Made by a program: the position numbers and the translations under genes
The notes under the pieces: model-generated
What the model was told of the DNA's origin: nothing
What the model saw: only the letters and a program-made list of their open reading frames with translations
Database searches by the model: none
Shown: one piece after another, positions 34,859 through 47,945 of the stretch
Position numbering within the stretch: the first letter of the stretch is position 1
How the letters are laid out: the number at the start of each line of letters is the position of its first letter
NCBI RefSeq assembly: GCF_947179165.1
Contig: NC_077239.1
Span: 30,394,134 to 30,458,133 of the forward strand
Length of the DNA stretch: 64,000 bases
Direction: 5' to 3'
DNA from: Solanum dulcamara
Lineage: Eukaryota; Streptophyta; Magnoliopsida; Solanales; Solanaceae

Positions 34859-36130
34859 CCTTTGGAAAAGATTTTCCTTGCTTTAAGACATAAAATGAAT
34901 TCACCCTTAAATGAGAATTACTACCCTTTCATACTAAGACTGGCTCATTAGAAAAATAAAACTTGACCACACAGGTCCTACTCATATACAAGCATACTAT
35001 CCATGAAGCCAATCCATATCGAAAATAACATCAAAATCAGCCATATCAAGTTTTACAAGATCAATTGAGGTGATTTTATGAACAACTAAAATTGGGTAAT
35101 TTCTATAGACTCTTTTATCCACTACCAAATCTCTAACAGGAGTATAGACTGAAAAAGGCTCTAGCAAAGAGTATCAAATAATAGAGTAGCAACTCGATCT
35201 AATAATGTATATAAATCAAAGTCGAAGACTTTCAACATACCCGTGATCAAATCCAGAGATTTCTCCACTTTTTGCCTAGCTTGGAGGGCATAGAACCTAT
35301 TTTGGCGTTGGCTGCCACCTTGTGGAGCTCGTCCACCTTGAGTAGTTTGACCTTGAGGATGCCCTTCTCTCCTCTTGGCAAGGCATTCAGAGACTTTGTT
35401 CCCCATATTACCACATCCAAAGCATGCACCCGTTTCAACCAAATATTTACCCTTTGGCCTTAGAGTTGGAGACCCTGTCTTTATCAAATCTTTGATCCAG
35501 AGCTTGTGAAAAACCTTGGCCTTGAAAATTTTGGCCTAGTTCGAATCCGTCATTACCACCATCGAATTTAGGTTGAGAAAACTTACCTTCATAACGAACC
35601 CTCTTGGATTCCCTTATTTTCCTTTCCTTAAGCTTCTCCCTTATAATGTGCTCGGCCAAAATCATAAGTCAAGAAATATCATTCTCCTTGATGAGCATAA
35701 TGGTTCGGCATTCTTTCATCACTGAATCCGGCACACTCAAAATAAACTTACTCATTCAGGCACGAGGGTCGACTACCAAAGAAGGAGCATATTTTGAGGA
35801 GCGTCTACTCTTTAATTCACTTGAGTAGTCATGGTTGGGCTAGAAAATGAAAAGCGGCTAAGAACATCACATTAGTCACTTATTCATTCAAAGGTTCATT
35901 CCGAGCTTGTTGTTCCTCTTCAACATTTCGTCAGATGGGAGCTCTTCATAGAGACATGATTCAGTAATTGCGAAGAGAAAGCATTAGAGGAAGAAACCTC
36001 ACAGTTCAACTCTATAGCACGATGAGAGCATGAAATAAGTGAAGTTTTTCCTAAGATGCCTCATAGCCTCTTCTTCATAAATGTGATGTACTTCAAACTG
36101 ACAAAACGTGACTCTACTCAACACGGCAAG
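34859..36130 (-). pseudogene. gag and protease of element E, broken
   Basis: Capsid blocks lie near 35830-35650 and the nucleocapsid frame at 35487-35161. The zinc knuckle (35424-35383) reads CFGCGNMGNKVSEC, where the metal-binding His of CX2CX4HX4C is Asn. The protease follows: KVFDFDLYTLLD, where the usual active-site triplet D(S/P)G is DRV, and ATL. The stretch 34860-35160 matches the protease-RT linker of element H (MDWI, FQFPNEP-like). Many stops are present. In relatives gag makes the particle and the protease cuts the polyprotein. Confidence 0.8.
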
Positions 36131-36147
36131 GACATTTTAAACCTTGT

Positions 36148-36159
36148 ATTATGATACAA
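36148..36159 (-). other. Primer-binding site of element E, eroded
   Basis: On the minus strand TTGTATCATAAT aligns with TGGTATCAGAGC at 8 of 12 bases. It lies four bases inside the LTR boundary at 36164, as in the other elements. Confidence 0.55.
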
Positions 36160-36163
36160 AGTT

Positions 36164-37531
36164 TATCACGATCCAAACTAGGGCCTATTCATGACACGAC
36201 AATTAGATTCCTGAGGGAACCCAATCAAGTCTCTTAAAATATAATCAATGAGCATACATAAGGTAAATAAAGCAAATAAAACTACATCAAAATACAGAAG
36301 CATTATCTTGAAAATAGGAACAAAAGTCTCAATAGACAAAAAGTGACAACATAGAATCCATGAATATATAACATACCTCCACTAACTCGATGGGGGCATA
36401 AGACAATCTCCTAGCTCACCCATGACAACATAAGAGTAATTACATAGTCAAATGAAAAAAAGAAAGTAAAATGTCATGTCCTTGGAATATAAGAATTCAC
36501 CAACAAAGTACAACTATAATAAGCTGTAGCCACGAACAGGAGGATGAGCGTGATCGTCGGACATATAATATAAGCAAAAGCTTTTAATAATCATACTTCA
36601 TAAACTTGTTCATAAGAATAGCTCATAATCATGTGATTGATTTAATATAAGTGTAGGCATTTCATTATTATGAATTCTTTCATAAAATAAATATCATTAG
36701 GGTCTTAAGTCACCCCTCCATTAACTTACTTGAAACATCATAGAATGATCACTCAAAACCTTTCATAAATCATTCATAAACCTTGAAGATCACTCAATAA
36801 AGACTTCATTGAATATAACTTGAAAATCTTGATCATAACTCATAAATCATAATTAAAACTAGCATATATCATGAATCATTGAGATTCATCTTAAAATCAT
36901 GAAATATGATGTGAATTATGCTTAAAAAGGCTAACAACATTGATATATATCATAATTACAAAGATTCATTGCAAATCATGAAATTAGGGCTATTTAATTG
37001 AAGAAATCATAAGGAAATATGAGAGAAAACTTTGGGATTTAATGCGTAAAAGGTGTCCATTACTGATGTATCACATACCTTGATCCTTAAAAGCCTTAAA
37101 CTAAAGAGAATTAAAGCTTGATCTTGAAGAAATCCGTTGAAATTACTTAGAGAAGAAGAAGACTCTTGAGAGGAACCTTGGGAGAGAGGGTTAGAAGACT
37201 TTAAGGTAGTTAATAGGTGAGAACATAGTCTCAAAAACTATCCCCATCCATAAATAAAACATTGGGAATAACCAAAATGACCCTCGTTAAAAACTAAGAT
37301 AGGGCACCTAGACGAGACCTCACCAAGACCGTAATGAGAAATACGGTCCGTGGTGAGAGCCTTAGACTTCTAAAAAAGGGGTTGAGAAAGGAGTGCCCAC
37401 CATGAGACAGACCACGGCCCATCGTGGCCACCACAACCCATTGTGGTAGACTTCAATTTGAAGATTTTGGGATTACAAGGGGTTTCAGGACTTCCTTCAT
37501 GGAGACCTTCACGGTCCGTGGAAAGCAACAC
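36164..37531 (-). mobile_element. Central LTR shared by elements E and H, first part
   Basis: It opens TATCACGATCC (first G lost) and matches the LTR at 29447 along its length. A segment of about 0.5 kb is missing at 36577, where 'gcaaaag' jumps to 'cttttaataatcatac'. It serves as the 5' LTR for E (PBS at its left edge). At 37532 it is interrupted by element G and resumes at 52797. Confidence 0.85.
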
Positions 37532-40469
37532 TGTCACGACTCGAATCTGGTCCATGATGGTGCCTACTATAACCCCCGAGTAGGAAATCCAAACCTAAGT
37601 CAAGCAGAAGACAAATCTTAATCTAATTAAACCACTGATAACGTAAGAAGGCAGAAGCAAAAGAATATAACCAAAGAAAAGTCAGGCTAAGGTATACATA
37701 TGTAAATACGATACAAAATATACAAAATTTATGATAGTGACCAAAAGAAATGACGAACTAACACTAGGCCAAACCCCGGACCTGGTGTCACCGATACAGG
37801 AGCTACTAAGTACAAAAGCTGAAAAAATATATCAATAAATAATACAAATCTGACTTCCAAAATATATAATACAAGTCAGACAAAAAGAGGGAATGTAGCA
37901 AGTCTCTGAACGCCGAGAGCTCACCATAATCCAAATCTGGCACCGCAATAGATGATCAGGCACATACTGGGGTGGCTCGAACTGGAAGCTACATCAAAAT
38001 GATGCAAAAGTGAAATATGAGTACCAAAACACGGGGTACCCAGTAGGCATCATAGGCCGACCGATCTCTGAAAGAATAAAATATATAATAAGTAGCAGGA
38101 TGATACTAATAACAATAAGAGAAGAACACAAACTACAAATATGGGGAAAGAGGGCACGGATATAATCATATGGTAGTCAAGTAAGCCCGACTAATCAAGT
38201 AAGCACATCAATAATCCCAACTGATAAAATAACGACAGAATACCCAAATGTAAACTCGTAGCTAAGGCTTAATATCCTCAAAAATATCATGAAGTGCCTG
38301 GAGTTCACGCCTCGAGCTTCCCAATAATAGAAGTAATAATAGTGACTCGAATATGTATCATGAGCCGCCCGGAATTCACACCTCGAACTTCTCAAGAATA
38401 GTAATAATAATAATAATCCAAGATATGTATCAATGGGTCACTCAGAATTCACTCCTCGAGCTTCTCCATAATAATAATAATAAAATAGTAACCAAAATAA
38501 GTATCAATGAGCTGCCCAAAATTCACGCCTCAAGCTTCTCGATAAGAAATGCCATAATTAAAATATCACCGGTATTTTCTTTAAAACATTACACTTATTC
38601 ATCAATCAAAATCTTTATATCAACAGTTTATTCTTTAAAAAGGGTTTTTAACACCGACGAGGCAAGTTAATAAAATTAGAATGTAAAATTCATATATCAC
38701 TCGAGTTGAGTGAAAAAATCCGATCAAAGGTGCCAAATCATTAACCTGAGACTCCGGTGTGCCAATAACACAGTCTCAGGCATAATATTTCAATATTTAA
38801 AAGCAAGGAAGATATAGGCACACACCGAAATTACATCAACCGGCAACCAAAACCAAGCAATTCAAACAAACGACATCCTATGTTCAAATTACCTTAGAGA
38901 AAGCTCTAAGGATTCTAATCGATATAAACAAACATAGATATCACATAGGCTAAGGATTCAACGACTAAAACCCCAAACAATCACTAACGATGATCATCAA
39001 CCACCAACTCCTCAATGGACTATCAACACATAAATCGCCAACCTAATCATGCGTTACTACTCAAAATATATCAATTCTAGCCAAGCAGGGTCTAAAAAGA
39101 CTAAGCCACAGCCTACCTCAAAGCCAAAACCGCACCTGAACCGCTAAACTTGAGTCTTTCCTTTTCGAGCTGCCTCCAAATGATGCTACATATCAAATTA
39201 TCAAAAAATGCATCAAAACAAGGCCAACAATACCCATATTTCTATAATTAAAAAAAAGAACTAAAATCAAGTCAAAATTCAACATTGGGATCCATGCATG
39301 AAATAATGAAAAACCAACTCCGTCACAAGGTCCCAAATAACTCAAAAAACTTGTTCCCCAAAAATGGGCACATTCTGAGCACTGAAAGAGCTCAAATAAC
39401 CCAACCAAATTTAATCCCTAGAATAGTTCAGAAATGCAAGAAATGATCAAATTTATGCAAAACTTACAAGGTTTTTAGGATGAAAAAGGGCCTCGAAATG
39501 TTCTCTCAAGAATCTCCAAAACATCGTAATGAGAATGATTGTAAATGAACAAGATTTTCTCCCAAAATTGTATTTTGAAATGTTGGAAATGAAGAGAAAA
39601 TGGTTGGTATCGGTTCTTATAATCCCTCACTGCCAGGACCCTCAATGTCCTTTGCGAACGCGGAGACAAGTTCCACGAATGCGGAGTACAACCATCCATA
39701 TATCCTCAAATGCAGCTTAAGTCCCATGAATGCGAAGAACAAAAGGCTCGACCTTTGTGAAAACGATCATGGGCCCCCAAATGCGAAGAGGAAATTTGAG
39801 GTTCACTAAGGGAAAAAAGTCCCTCAAAGGGGCACAAAACTCATTTGGAATCCCGTTGATACAAAACAACTATGCTACTCAATTGGCAATGACATTTCAA
39901 ACTCAATAAAATTGACGGATTTCCCAACGGAGGTCATTTCGATGGAGTGTTGACCAAAGTCAAAGAATTTCAAAAAAAACACTTAAAATGCACAACCGGC
40001 CAAAAACTTATTCTGATTACCTTGGGAACCGAACCAAAGGTCATTCTAGAAAGAACTTGGCATTTCAAATCTAATCGCACTGATGAAATTTTTATCTGAG
40101 CATGTTAACTTAAAATGTTGACTGAAGTCAAACTTGGCCAAACTTTAAAGGTAAAACAGCAAAACCACCTAAACTCAAAAAAAGGACTCCAAAAACCAAA
40201 CCAACCTTCCTTCTAGATAAAAAAGGATTTTCTGAAGCTGATGGAATTGTTGGAATTCTCATATGATGCCTGAATCTTCGGATGTTGACTAAAGCCAACT
40301 CTTTCAAATTTTAAGCCTAAAAATGGCCAAACCACCTGAAAACTCAATCAGACACCTTAGGAAGCGTTCCATCCATCCCAATATCACATATGAGCTTTAA
40401 ATAAGCTACGGGAAGGATGAAATTGTTAAAACACATAAAATCACAAAAATGAACTTGGAGATCATTACA
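37532..40469 (-). repeat. 3' LTR of element G
   Basis: It is collinear with the 5' LTR beginning at 45634 from the first base ('acgcc..tataacccccgagtag') to the last ('aacttggagatcattaca'). It contains the 72-bp minisatellite at 38290-38552. Confidence 0.88.
38290..38552. repeat. Minisatellite of about 72 bp with (AAT)n runs in the G 3' LTR
   Basis: Four units start at about 38290, 38359, 38431 and 38505. Each has the pattern 'gaattcacgcctcgagcttctc', then an AAT-rich run, then 'aatatgtatc'. The same array is in the 5' LTR at about 46390-46660, so it was present before insertion. Confidence 0.85.
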
Positions 40470-42110
40470 ATATCCACTACTAAAAGGACTTTCTTCCTCA
40501 AAAGTCAAAGAAGAGGGCTACTTGGTGACTCAAAAAAGATGAGGATATCGAGTCTTCGTGTCCCGCTCGATCTCCCAAGTAGCCTCCTCAATCAGACGAT
40601 GCATCTACTAAACTTTCATCGATGGAATCTCCTTAGACCTTAACTTCCTAACCTGCTTGTCCAAAATAGCTACAGGCTCCTCCTCAAAGGCCAAGGACTC
40701 ATCAAACTGAACTGAATTCCACTGAGCACGTGAGACTCAGCTAGAATGTACCGCAGCAGCATAGAAACATGGAATATAGGGTGAACACCTAATAGTTCTG
40801 GGGGCAAGGCCAACTCATAAGCTACCTCCCCTACCCATCTCAAGATCTCAAAAGGGCCAATGAACATAGGGCTAAGCTTACCCCTCCTCCCAAATCTCAT
40901 CATGTCTTTCATGCATGATACTCACAGGAATACTCGATATCCAACTATAAACTCCAAAGTCCGCACCCTCTGATCAGCATAACTCTTCTGCCTACTCTGG
41001 GTAGTACGGAGCCTCTCCAGAATCATAGGAACTTTTTCCATTGACTCATGTAGCAAATCTGTTCCCTAAGGCCTAAACTCAAAGGCATCAAACTAGCCTA
41101 CTAGAAATGGCATCTCCTACCATATAATGCCTCAAAAGGTTCTATATCGATACTCGAATGGTAGCTATTATTATATACAAACTCTTCCAAAGCCAAGGAA
41201 TGATCCCACTGACCTCCAAAATCAATAACACAGATTTGCAGCATGTCCTCTAAGACATAAATAGTCCTCTCTGACTGGCCATCAGTCTGGAGGTGAAAAG
41301 GTATGCTGAGCTCAACTCGGGTACCCAACTCCTTTTGTATAGACCCAGAAATATGAAGTGAACTAAGTACCACGGTCTGAAATGATAGATACTAGCACCC
41401 TATATAATCATACCACCTCTCAGATGTAAATTTGAGCCAACTTCTCTAAAGTGTAGGTAGTTTGGACTAGTAAGAAGTGAGTAGACTTGGTCAATCAATC
41501 TATGATGAACTAAATAGAATCAAAACCTCAGGATGTACATGGTAAACCCACTACAAAGTCCATAGCTATTCGCTCCCACTTCCACTTTGGAATGGGTAGT
41601 TGTTGGGTCAAACCACCTAGTCTTTAATGCTTGAACTTGACTTGTTGATAGTTCAAACACCTAGCCACATAAGCTAAAATATCCTACTTCATCCCATACC
41701 ACCAGTAATGTTGTCATAGGTCGCGATACATCTTTGCCACATCGGGATAAATGGAATATCTGAAATAATAGGCCTTTTGATGGATGATCCTAACTAGATC
41801 TCTAACTCTAGGAACATAGATACGACCCTCAATCCTCAAAATGCCTTTCGAGTTTAAGGTTGCCTTCCTAGCCTCTCCATTAAGAACCTTATCATAAATC
41901 ACCCTCAGCTGTGGGTCCTTGAATAATTGTACCCAAAACTGCTCCCTCAAGGAAGACCAAGCCTCTACATAAGCAAGTACCCTACCCAGCTTAGAAATAT
42001 CAAGGCAAACCATCTGGTTAGCTAAGGACTGAATGTCCGAAGCTACAGGCCGCTCCTCAACTGATAAAAATGCCAAAATCCCCATACTCACCGCCTTCCA
42101 ATTCAAAACA
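40470..42110 (-). pseudogene. Integrase with chromodomain of element G, broken
   Basis: Minus-strand order: the linker and zinc-binding region (42178-41714, a 154-codon open frame starting in the RNase H end with ELLKDYDVTILYHQGKSNV and reaching MYRDL); the core (about 41690-41380); a 90-codon frame (41373-41101) where the third catalytic residue survives in TDGQSERTI, followed by FVYNNSYHSSI and ALYGRRC; then 40912-40670 with [21 protein letters not shown] and [14 protein letters not shown] chromodomain-like tail (IEEATWE, RYPHLF) lies near 40610-40530. In-frame stops separate the blocks. Confidence 0.87.
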
Positions 42111-43300
42111 TCTGCTATCACATTTGACTTACCCTGGTGATAGAGAATGGTGACATCATAGTCTTTAAGTAACTCCAACCACCTGCACTATCCCAAATTA
42201 AGGTCTTTTTGGCTGAATATGTACTAAAGACTATGGTGGTCAGTGTAGATCTCATAATGGGCTCTATATAAGTAATACCTCTAAATCATCAATGCGAAGA
42301 CTACTGCCGCCAACTCTAAATCATGTGTGGGGTAGTTCTTCTCATATACCTTCAGCTACCTAAAAGCATATGCAATAACCCTACCCTACTGCATTAGAAC
42401 ACAACCGAAGCCAACACCTAAATCATCAAAATATATTGTAAATCCCTAGCCCTCAACAGGAAAACTAAGAATCATAGGTGAAGTCAACAAGGCCTTGAGC
42501 TTCAGGAAGCTCGCGTCACACTAGTTAGACCACTGGAAAGAAGCATTCTTCTGAGTCAATCTAGTCAAAGGCACTACAATAGAAAAGAACCCCTCCACAA
42601 ACCATCTATAACACCCAGCCAACCCGATGAAACTACAAACCTCAATAGGAGAAGTGGGCCTAGCCCAATCATGAACTGCGGCTATCTTTACCGGATCTAC
42701 CATAATCCCATATTTGGACACCACTTTCCCTAGGAATGCTATAGACTCACACTTAGTGAATTAGGCATATTACTGCTGATCTCGCAAGGTCTGAAGTACT
42801 ACCCTTAGATGCTGCTCATGCTGCTCTCTGTTCTTGGAGTAGACTAGAATTTCATCAATGAGTATAATGACAAAGGAGTCTAAGTAGGGATTTAACATAC
42901 GGTTCAACAAATCCATAAATGCGGCGGGGTATTAGTCAACCCAAAATACATGACTAAGAACTCATAGTACCCGTATCGAGTCCTAAAAATAGTCTTAAGG
43001 ATATCTGACTCCTTAATCCTCAACCGGTGATACCTTAACCTCAAGTCTATCTTAAAGAACACTGCTGCATACTAGAGCTAATCAAATAAGTCATCAATCC
43101 ACGACATCGGGTACCTATTCTTAATGTTCACCTTATTCAGCTGCCTATAATCAATGCACATACGTAAGGTACCATTTTTCTTCTTCATAAACAGGAATGG
43201 AGCAGCCCAAGGAGAAACACTAGGCCTGATAAACCCTTTACTAAATAGGTCCTGCAGCTGCACCTTAATCAACCTTAACTCAACTAGAGCCATCTGATAC
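42111..43300 (-). pseudogene. RT and RNase H of element G, broken
   Basis: The RT start is in an open frame of 184 codons (43632-43078): [52 protein letters not shown] and YPM..IDDLFD. The catalytic box reads LIDE; GAA at 42851-42853 replaces the second Asp of FIDD. The frame at 42724-42521 has HDWARPTSPIEVCSFIGLAGCYR.FVEGF, the thumb/connection block. RNase H blocks lie near 42480-42180. Stops break the chain at several points. Confidence 0.87.
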
Positions 43301-43900
43301 AGTGGAATAGAGACTGGTTGTGTACCCGTCTCAATATCAATGTTGAAATCAATATCACACTCAGGAGAAAGACCAAGTAAATTAGTGGGAAACACATTAG
43401 GGAACTCTTGAACCACCAAAATAGAATCAATAGGAGTGTCTGCACTAGTGTCACAGACATAAGTAAGATAGGCTAGACACCCCTTTCCCACTAACTGCTG
43501 AGCCTTGAGGAAGAAAATCACACCACACAGTATATGACTAACTGCATCTGCCCATACGACCGAAGGAAGACCTGGCATACACAAAGTAACAATCTTGGAG
43601 AAGCAATCTAAAATCGCATCGTGATTAGACAACTAAGACATGCCAATCATCAAGTCAAAGTCTACTATATCTAGGACAATCAGATCAAAAATAGTATCAT
43701 ACCCAATGATAGTCACCATACAGGATCGATACACTCGATCCACTATTAAAGAATCACCTACGGGAGTAGCTACACATATGAGAACAAGAATTGGCTCACA
43801 TAAAATATCCCATCGAGTAGAATAACGAGCAGATATATACAAGAAAGTGGACCCAGATCAAATAAATTATAGGCAGGCTGATGAGAGATGGAGATAGTAC
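43301..43900 (-). pseudogene. Protease and linker of element G, broken
   Basis: The frame at 43842-43633 has CVATPVGDS, VDRVYRSCMVTI and VDFDLMIGMS. The next frame starts with NHDAILDC and MPGLPSVVW. These are the conserved blocks that follow the aspartic protease in this lineage. The active-site triplet upstream (near 43870) reads DLG with a nearby frameshift, where D(S/P)G is expected. Confidence 0.8.
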
Positions 43901-45427
43901 CTGTGATGGCGGTATTCGATGTCTCCACCTTTGGCCTACCCAGAAAAGCATACCTATAACTGCGTCCACCTCTACCACCTATTCGGCTAGCCTGGGTACC
44001 ATCCCTAGTACCCTGAGACTTACCTCTACCACCCTGTACACCCTTTCTATAAAGCTAAACTGGGGCCTGGCCGCCTGACCTGCTGAACCTGCTGTATTTG
44101 GCATCTGTGGTGGTTAATAGTAGGACACTTCCTGGCAAAGTGACCTATCACACCATACTCACAGAACGTTCCTCTAAATTAACCACTCTATGATATCCCA
44201 GCTGAACCTAAATGGCCATTACGGTCCGAATACCCAAAGGTCTATCCTCGTGAAGACTGACATGAAGTTTGGACACTTTAAGTGCCGGCACCTACTGATC
44301 CACCATTGATAAGCTGTAAGTTTTCTTGTACCAGTCTACTGGGTGGATACCACTGTGGATGACCTCTACAAAATGAACCCCTACCATGTGATTGGTGCCC
44401 ACTAAAACTGCCCTGGCAGCAAGGCCTCTTATTGCTGCCTCCAAAGGCCTAGTGATGTATAGCCTTAATAGTATGGGCATGGTGTACTATCTTCAAAAAT
44501 GAACAACCCGATGCAACCATCTGCTCTATTACCAACCTCAAAGAAACCAACCAAAATGGGCATATCTATTCCTCCTCTTTTGGTATAATCATGGTAGCAT
44601 GCCTGGAGAGCTCATGGAATCCAAACTCATACTCTGTAACCATCATTGATCCCTACACCAGCGATGTGAACTCATCTCTCACCTCTTCCTTAAACTATGG
44701 GCTACATACTTCTCCAAGAAGGCCTTAGAGAACTTAGTCCATGATATCGATAGCAATCCTATGGGTTTGCAGTTGAGATAAGACCTCCCTCAATGCTTTA
44801 CTAGTCCATCTAGCTAAAAACAAGTCTAATCAAACCCATGAGACTCTACCAACCTGAGGTTATCCAGCCTTTCCTAGCAACTAATCAAAAACTCACAGGC
44901 ATTCTCGCTCGAGACACCAGAGAACCTCGGAGGGCCCAATCTGATAAATCTATTCAATATCTTCTGCTCCTATGCAGTCTTAACCATCCTAGCTCCCATG
45001 AGTTGAATAACTATAGGAATAGGTTGTATTACCGGACAGGGAGCTGTAGTAGTAGGCTATAAAACTGAGGCTGAATAATACTATGCCCTGCCTACCTTGA
45101 AGTCTTAGCCTTCTCTCGAACCTAAGGTCCGACTGAAGTGTTGGGTTATGTCCCTGCTCGAGACATACCCTCTATGAAGCTGAGGATCCGAGATAGGGTA
45201 TCCTATAATAGTATTGTGGCCATGAATATAGGTGGAGACTAGGCTAGATACTCCTCCGTTGGAAGAGGCTTGAACTACTCAACCTCAATGTCTGACTCTG
45301 GCACTGGTATTATGTTCTGAGCTCTTCCCCAGCCTCTATGTCAGCCTTGATCTCTACCCTGAGCTGGGGTTCTATCTATAGGCGCAGGGGTTGCTCATCC
45401 ACCCTGACTAGATCTTATCCTTGACAT
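43901..45427 (-). pseudogene. gag of element G, broken
   Basis: A plausible start codon is at 45427-45425 (MSRIRSSQGG, then stop). The following 1.5 kb reads as gag with more than a dozen in-frame stops. The zinc knuckle at 44163-44125 reads CEYGVIGHFARKC: His and last Cys are kept but the second Cys is Gly. Downstream RVYRVVEVSLRVLG and GMLFWVGQR resemble the gag-protease linker. It is decayed much more than the pol region next to it. Confidence 0.7.
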
Positions 45428-45618
45428 ATGAGAAAAAGTGAAACAAATAAGATTTAGAAGATTCCATAATCATTAGCGCACGATTAGAAACAAGAATAAC
45501 GACTTAATTCCTAACAATGTCCTATAACCTCCCAAAGATTGGATACGAACGTCATCGTACCGATCTGTGGGACTCTACTAGACACTTGCTTCTATAAGGG
45601 AGAAACCGGTGAAACTAG

Positions 45619-45630
45619 GGTCTGATACCA
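45619..45630 (-). other. Primer-binding site of element G
   Basis: On the minus strand TGGTATCAGACC begins three bases inside the LTR boundary at 45634 and is close to the standard iMet PBS. Confidence 0.85.
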
Positions 45631-46389
45631 CTCTGTCATGATCCCAATTCAGGCTATGATGGCGCCTACTATAACCCCCGAGTAGACAAGCCAAACCCAA
45701 GTCAAGCGAAAGATAAATATCAATCTAATAAAATCATTAATAACATAAGAAGGCGGAAGAAAAAGAATATAACCAAAGAAAAGTCTGGGCAAGGTATAGA
45801 TATGTAAATACGATACAAAATATACAAAAGGCCCAATATTGACCAAAATAAATGATGAAGTTACACTAGACCAAACCCCGGACCTGGTGTCACATATAAA
45901 GGAGCTACTAAGTACAAAAACTGAAAAAATATATAAATATACATTACAAATTTGACTGTCCAAAATACAAAATACAGGTCAAAGCAAAAGAGGGAATGTA
46001 GCAAGTCTCTAAAAATTGAGAGCTCACCATAATTCGGATCTAGCACTGCTACGGATGATTAGGTGCGCGCTGGGGTGGCTCGAACTGGAAGCTACATCAA
46101 AAAGATGTTGAAGTGAAGTATTAGTACCAAAATGCGGGGTACCCAATAGACATCATAGGCTGACCGAGCTCAGAAAGAATAAAATATATAATAAGTAGCA
46201 CGATGTTACTAGTAACAATAAGAGAAGAACGCAAACTAAAAATACGGGGAAAGAGGGCATGGGGATAATCATACGGTAGTCAAGTAAGCCCGACCAATCA
46301 AGTAAGCACATCACTAATGTCAACTGATAAAATACCGAAAGAATACTCAAATGTAAACTCGTAGCTAATGCTCAATATCCTCAAAAATA

Positions 46390-46660
46390 TCATGAAGCGC
46401 CCGAAATTCACGCCTCGATCTTCCCAATTATAGAAATAATAATAGTAACCCGAATATGTATCATGAGCTGCCCAGAATTCACACCTCAATCTTTTCAAGA
46501 ATAGTAGTAATAATAATAACCCAAAATATGTATTAACGGGTTGTCTGAAATTCACACCTCGAACTTCTCCATAATAATAATAATAATAAAATAGTAACCT
46601 GAAATATGTATCAACAGGCCACCCGGAATTCACGCCTCGAGCTTTCCGATAAAAAATACC
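46390..46660. repeat. Minisatellite of about 72 bp in the G 5' LTR
   Basis: Counterpart of the array at 38290-38552, with the same four-unit layout. The third AAT run is slightly longer here. Confidence 0.8.
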
Positions 46661-47136
46661 ATAATAAAAATATCACCATTATTTCCTTTAAAATATTACA
46701 CTTATTCATCAATCAAAGTCTTGATATCACAATTTTACTCTTTAAAAAGGGTTTTTAACACTGACGAGGCAAATTAATAAAACTAGAATGCCAAAATCAT
46801 ATATTACTCCAGTTGAGTAAAAAAAATCCCTTCAAAGGTACCAAATCACTAACCTGAGACTCTGGTGTACCAAAAATACGGCCTCGGCCCAATATTTCAA
46901 TATTTAAAAGCAAGCAAGATATAGACATACACCGAAATCACATCAACCGACAACCAAAATCAAGCAAGTCAAGAAAATGACATTCTATGTTCAAATCACC
47001 TAGGGGCAAGATCTAAGGATTCTAATCAATATAAACAAGACAAGATATCACCTAGGCTAAGGATTCAATGACTAAAACCTCAAACTAATCACTAAAGATG
47101 ATAATCAACTCCCATCTCCTCAATGGACTCCTCAAT

Positions 47137-47945
47137 CGGAAAAGGGCCTAAAATGCCCTCGAACTGTTGGAAATGTTACAAAAATGCCCCGCATCCATCT
47201 ATTGAGCCTAAAATGCACATCCACCTTTAGGTCCAAAAATGACATTTTCTTTAACAGAAAAGGGCATTTTAGGCCCAATAGATGGATGAGGGGCATTTTG
47301 ATACCATTTTCAATAGTTTGAGTGCATTTTAGGCCCTTTCAACAAAATTTAATTAAATAATTTGAATAATTTTTTAAACACGTGGCGGCCATCTATTGTT
47401 TACAATTTAATAATTTAAAATTAATTATAAACCAAATTTTATTTAACAGAATTTTAATTAAATAATTTAAATAGTTTTTTTAAACACGTGGCAGCCATCT
47501 ATTGGTTATAATTTAATTATTTAAAATTAGTTATAAATAAAACTTTATTTACCATAATTTTAATTAAATAATTTTCAAATACGTGGCGGTAATCTATTGG
47601 TTACCAATTAATTATTTAAAATTAATTATAAATCAAATTTATTTAACATAATTTTAATTAAATACTTTGAATAATTTTTAAACACGTGACATTCATCTAC
47701 TGGTTATAATTTAATTATTTAAAATTAAATTACAAATTAAAATTTATTTAACAAAATTTTAATTATGGCAAAGGGCCTAAAATGCCTCTCATCCATCTAT
47801 TAGGCCTAAAATACTTTTTTCGTTAAAGAAAAGGTCATTTTTGGACCTAAAGGTGAATGTCAAGGGAATTTTAAGCTCAATAGATGGATGAAGGATATTT
47901 TTGGTACCATTCTAAGTAGTTCTAGGGCATTTTGGCCCTTTTCCG
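47137..47945. mobile_element. Foldback-type element: two hairpin ends around four tandem repeats
   Basis: The ends are 'cggaaaagggcc' and 'ggcccttttccg'. The left arm (47137-47341) and right arm (about 47766-47945) are inverted copies of each other. Each arm is also palindromic within itself ('gggcctaaaatgccc...gcattttaggccc' in the left arm). Between them lie four tandem units of about 105 bp. There is no coding capacity. The flanking 9-mers (ctcctcaat and tatatcaat) agree only in their last five bases, so a target duplication is unproven. It could be a MULE-type or other foldback MITE. Confidence 0.75.
47348..47766. repeat. Four tandem units of about 105 bp inside the foldback element
   Basis: Each unit has 'tttaattaaataatttgaa', then 'acacgtggc.gccatctattgg' with a CACGTG core in most copies, then 'ttataatttaattatttaaa'. 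Units start near 47348, 47453, 47562 and 47658. Confidence 0.85.

Noticed and set aside
46298..46633. 111-codon minus-strand frame with Tyr-rich repeats
   Set aside because: It is the translation of the AAT-rich minisatellite in the LTR.
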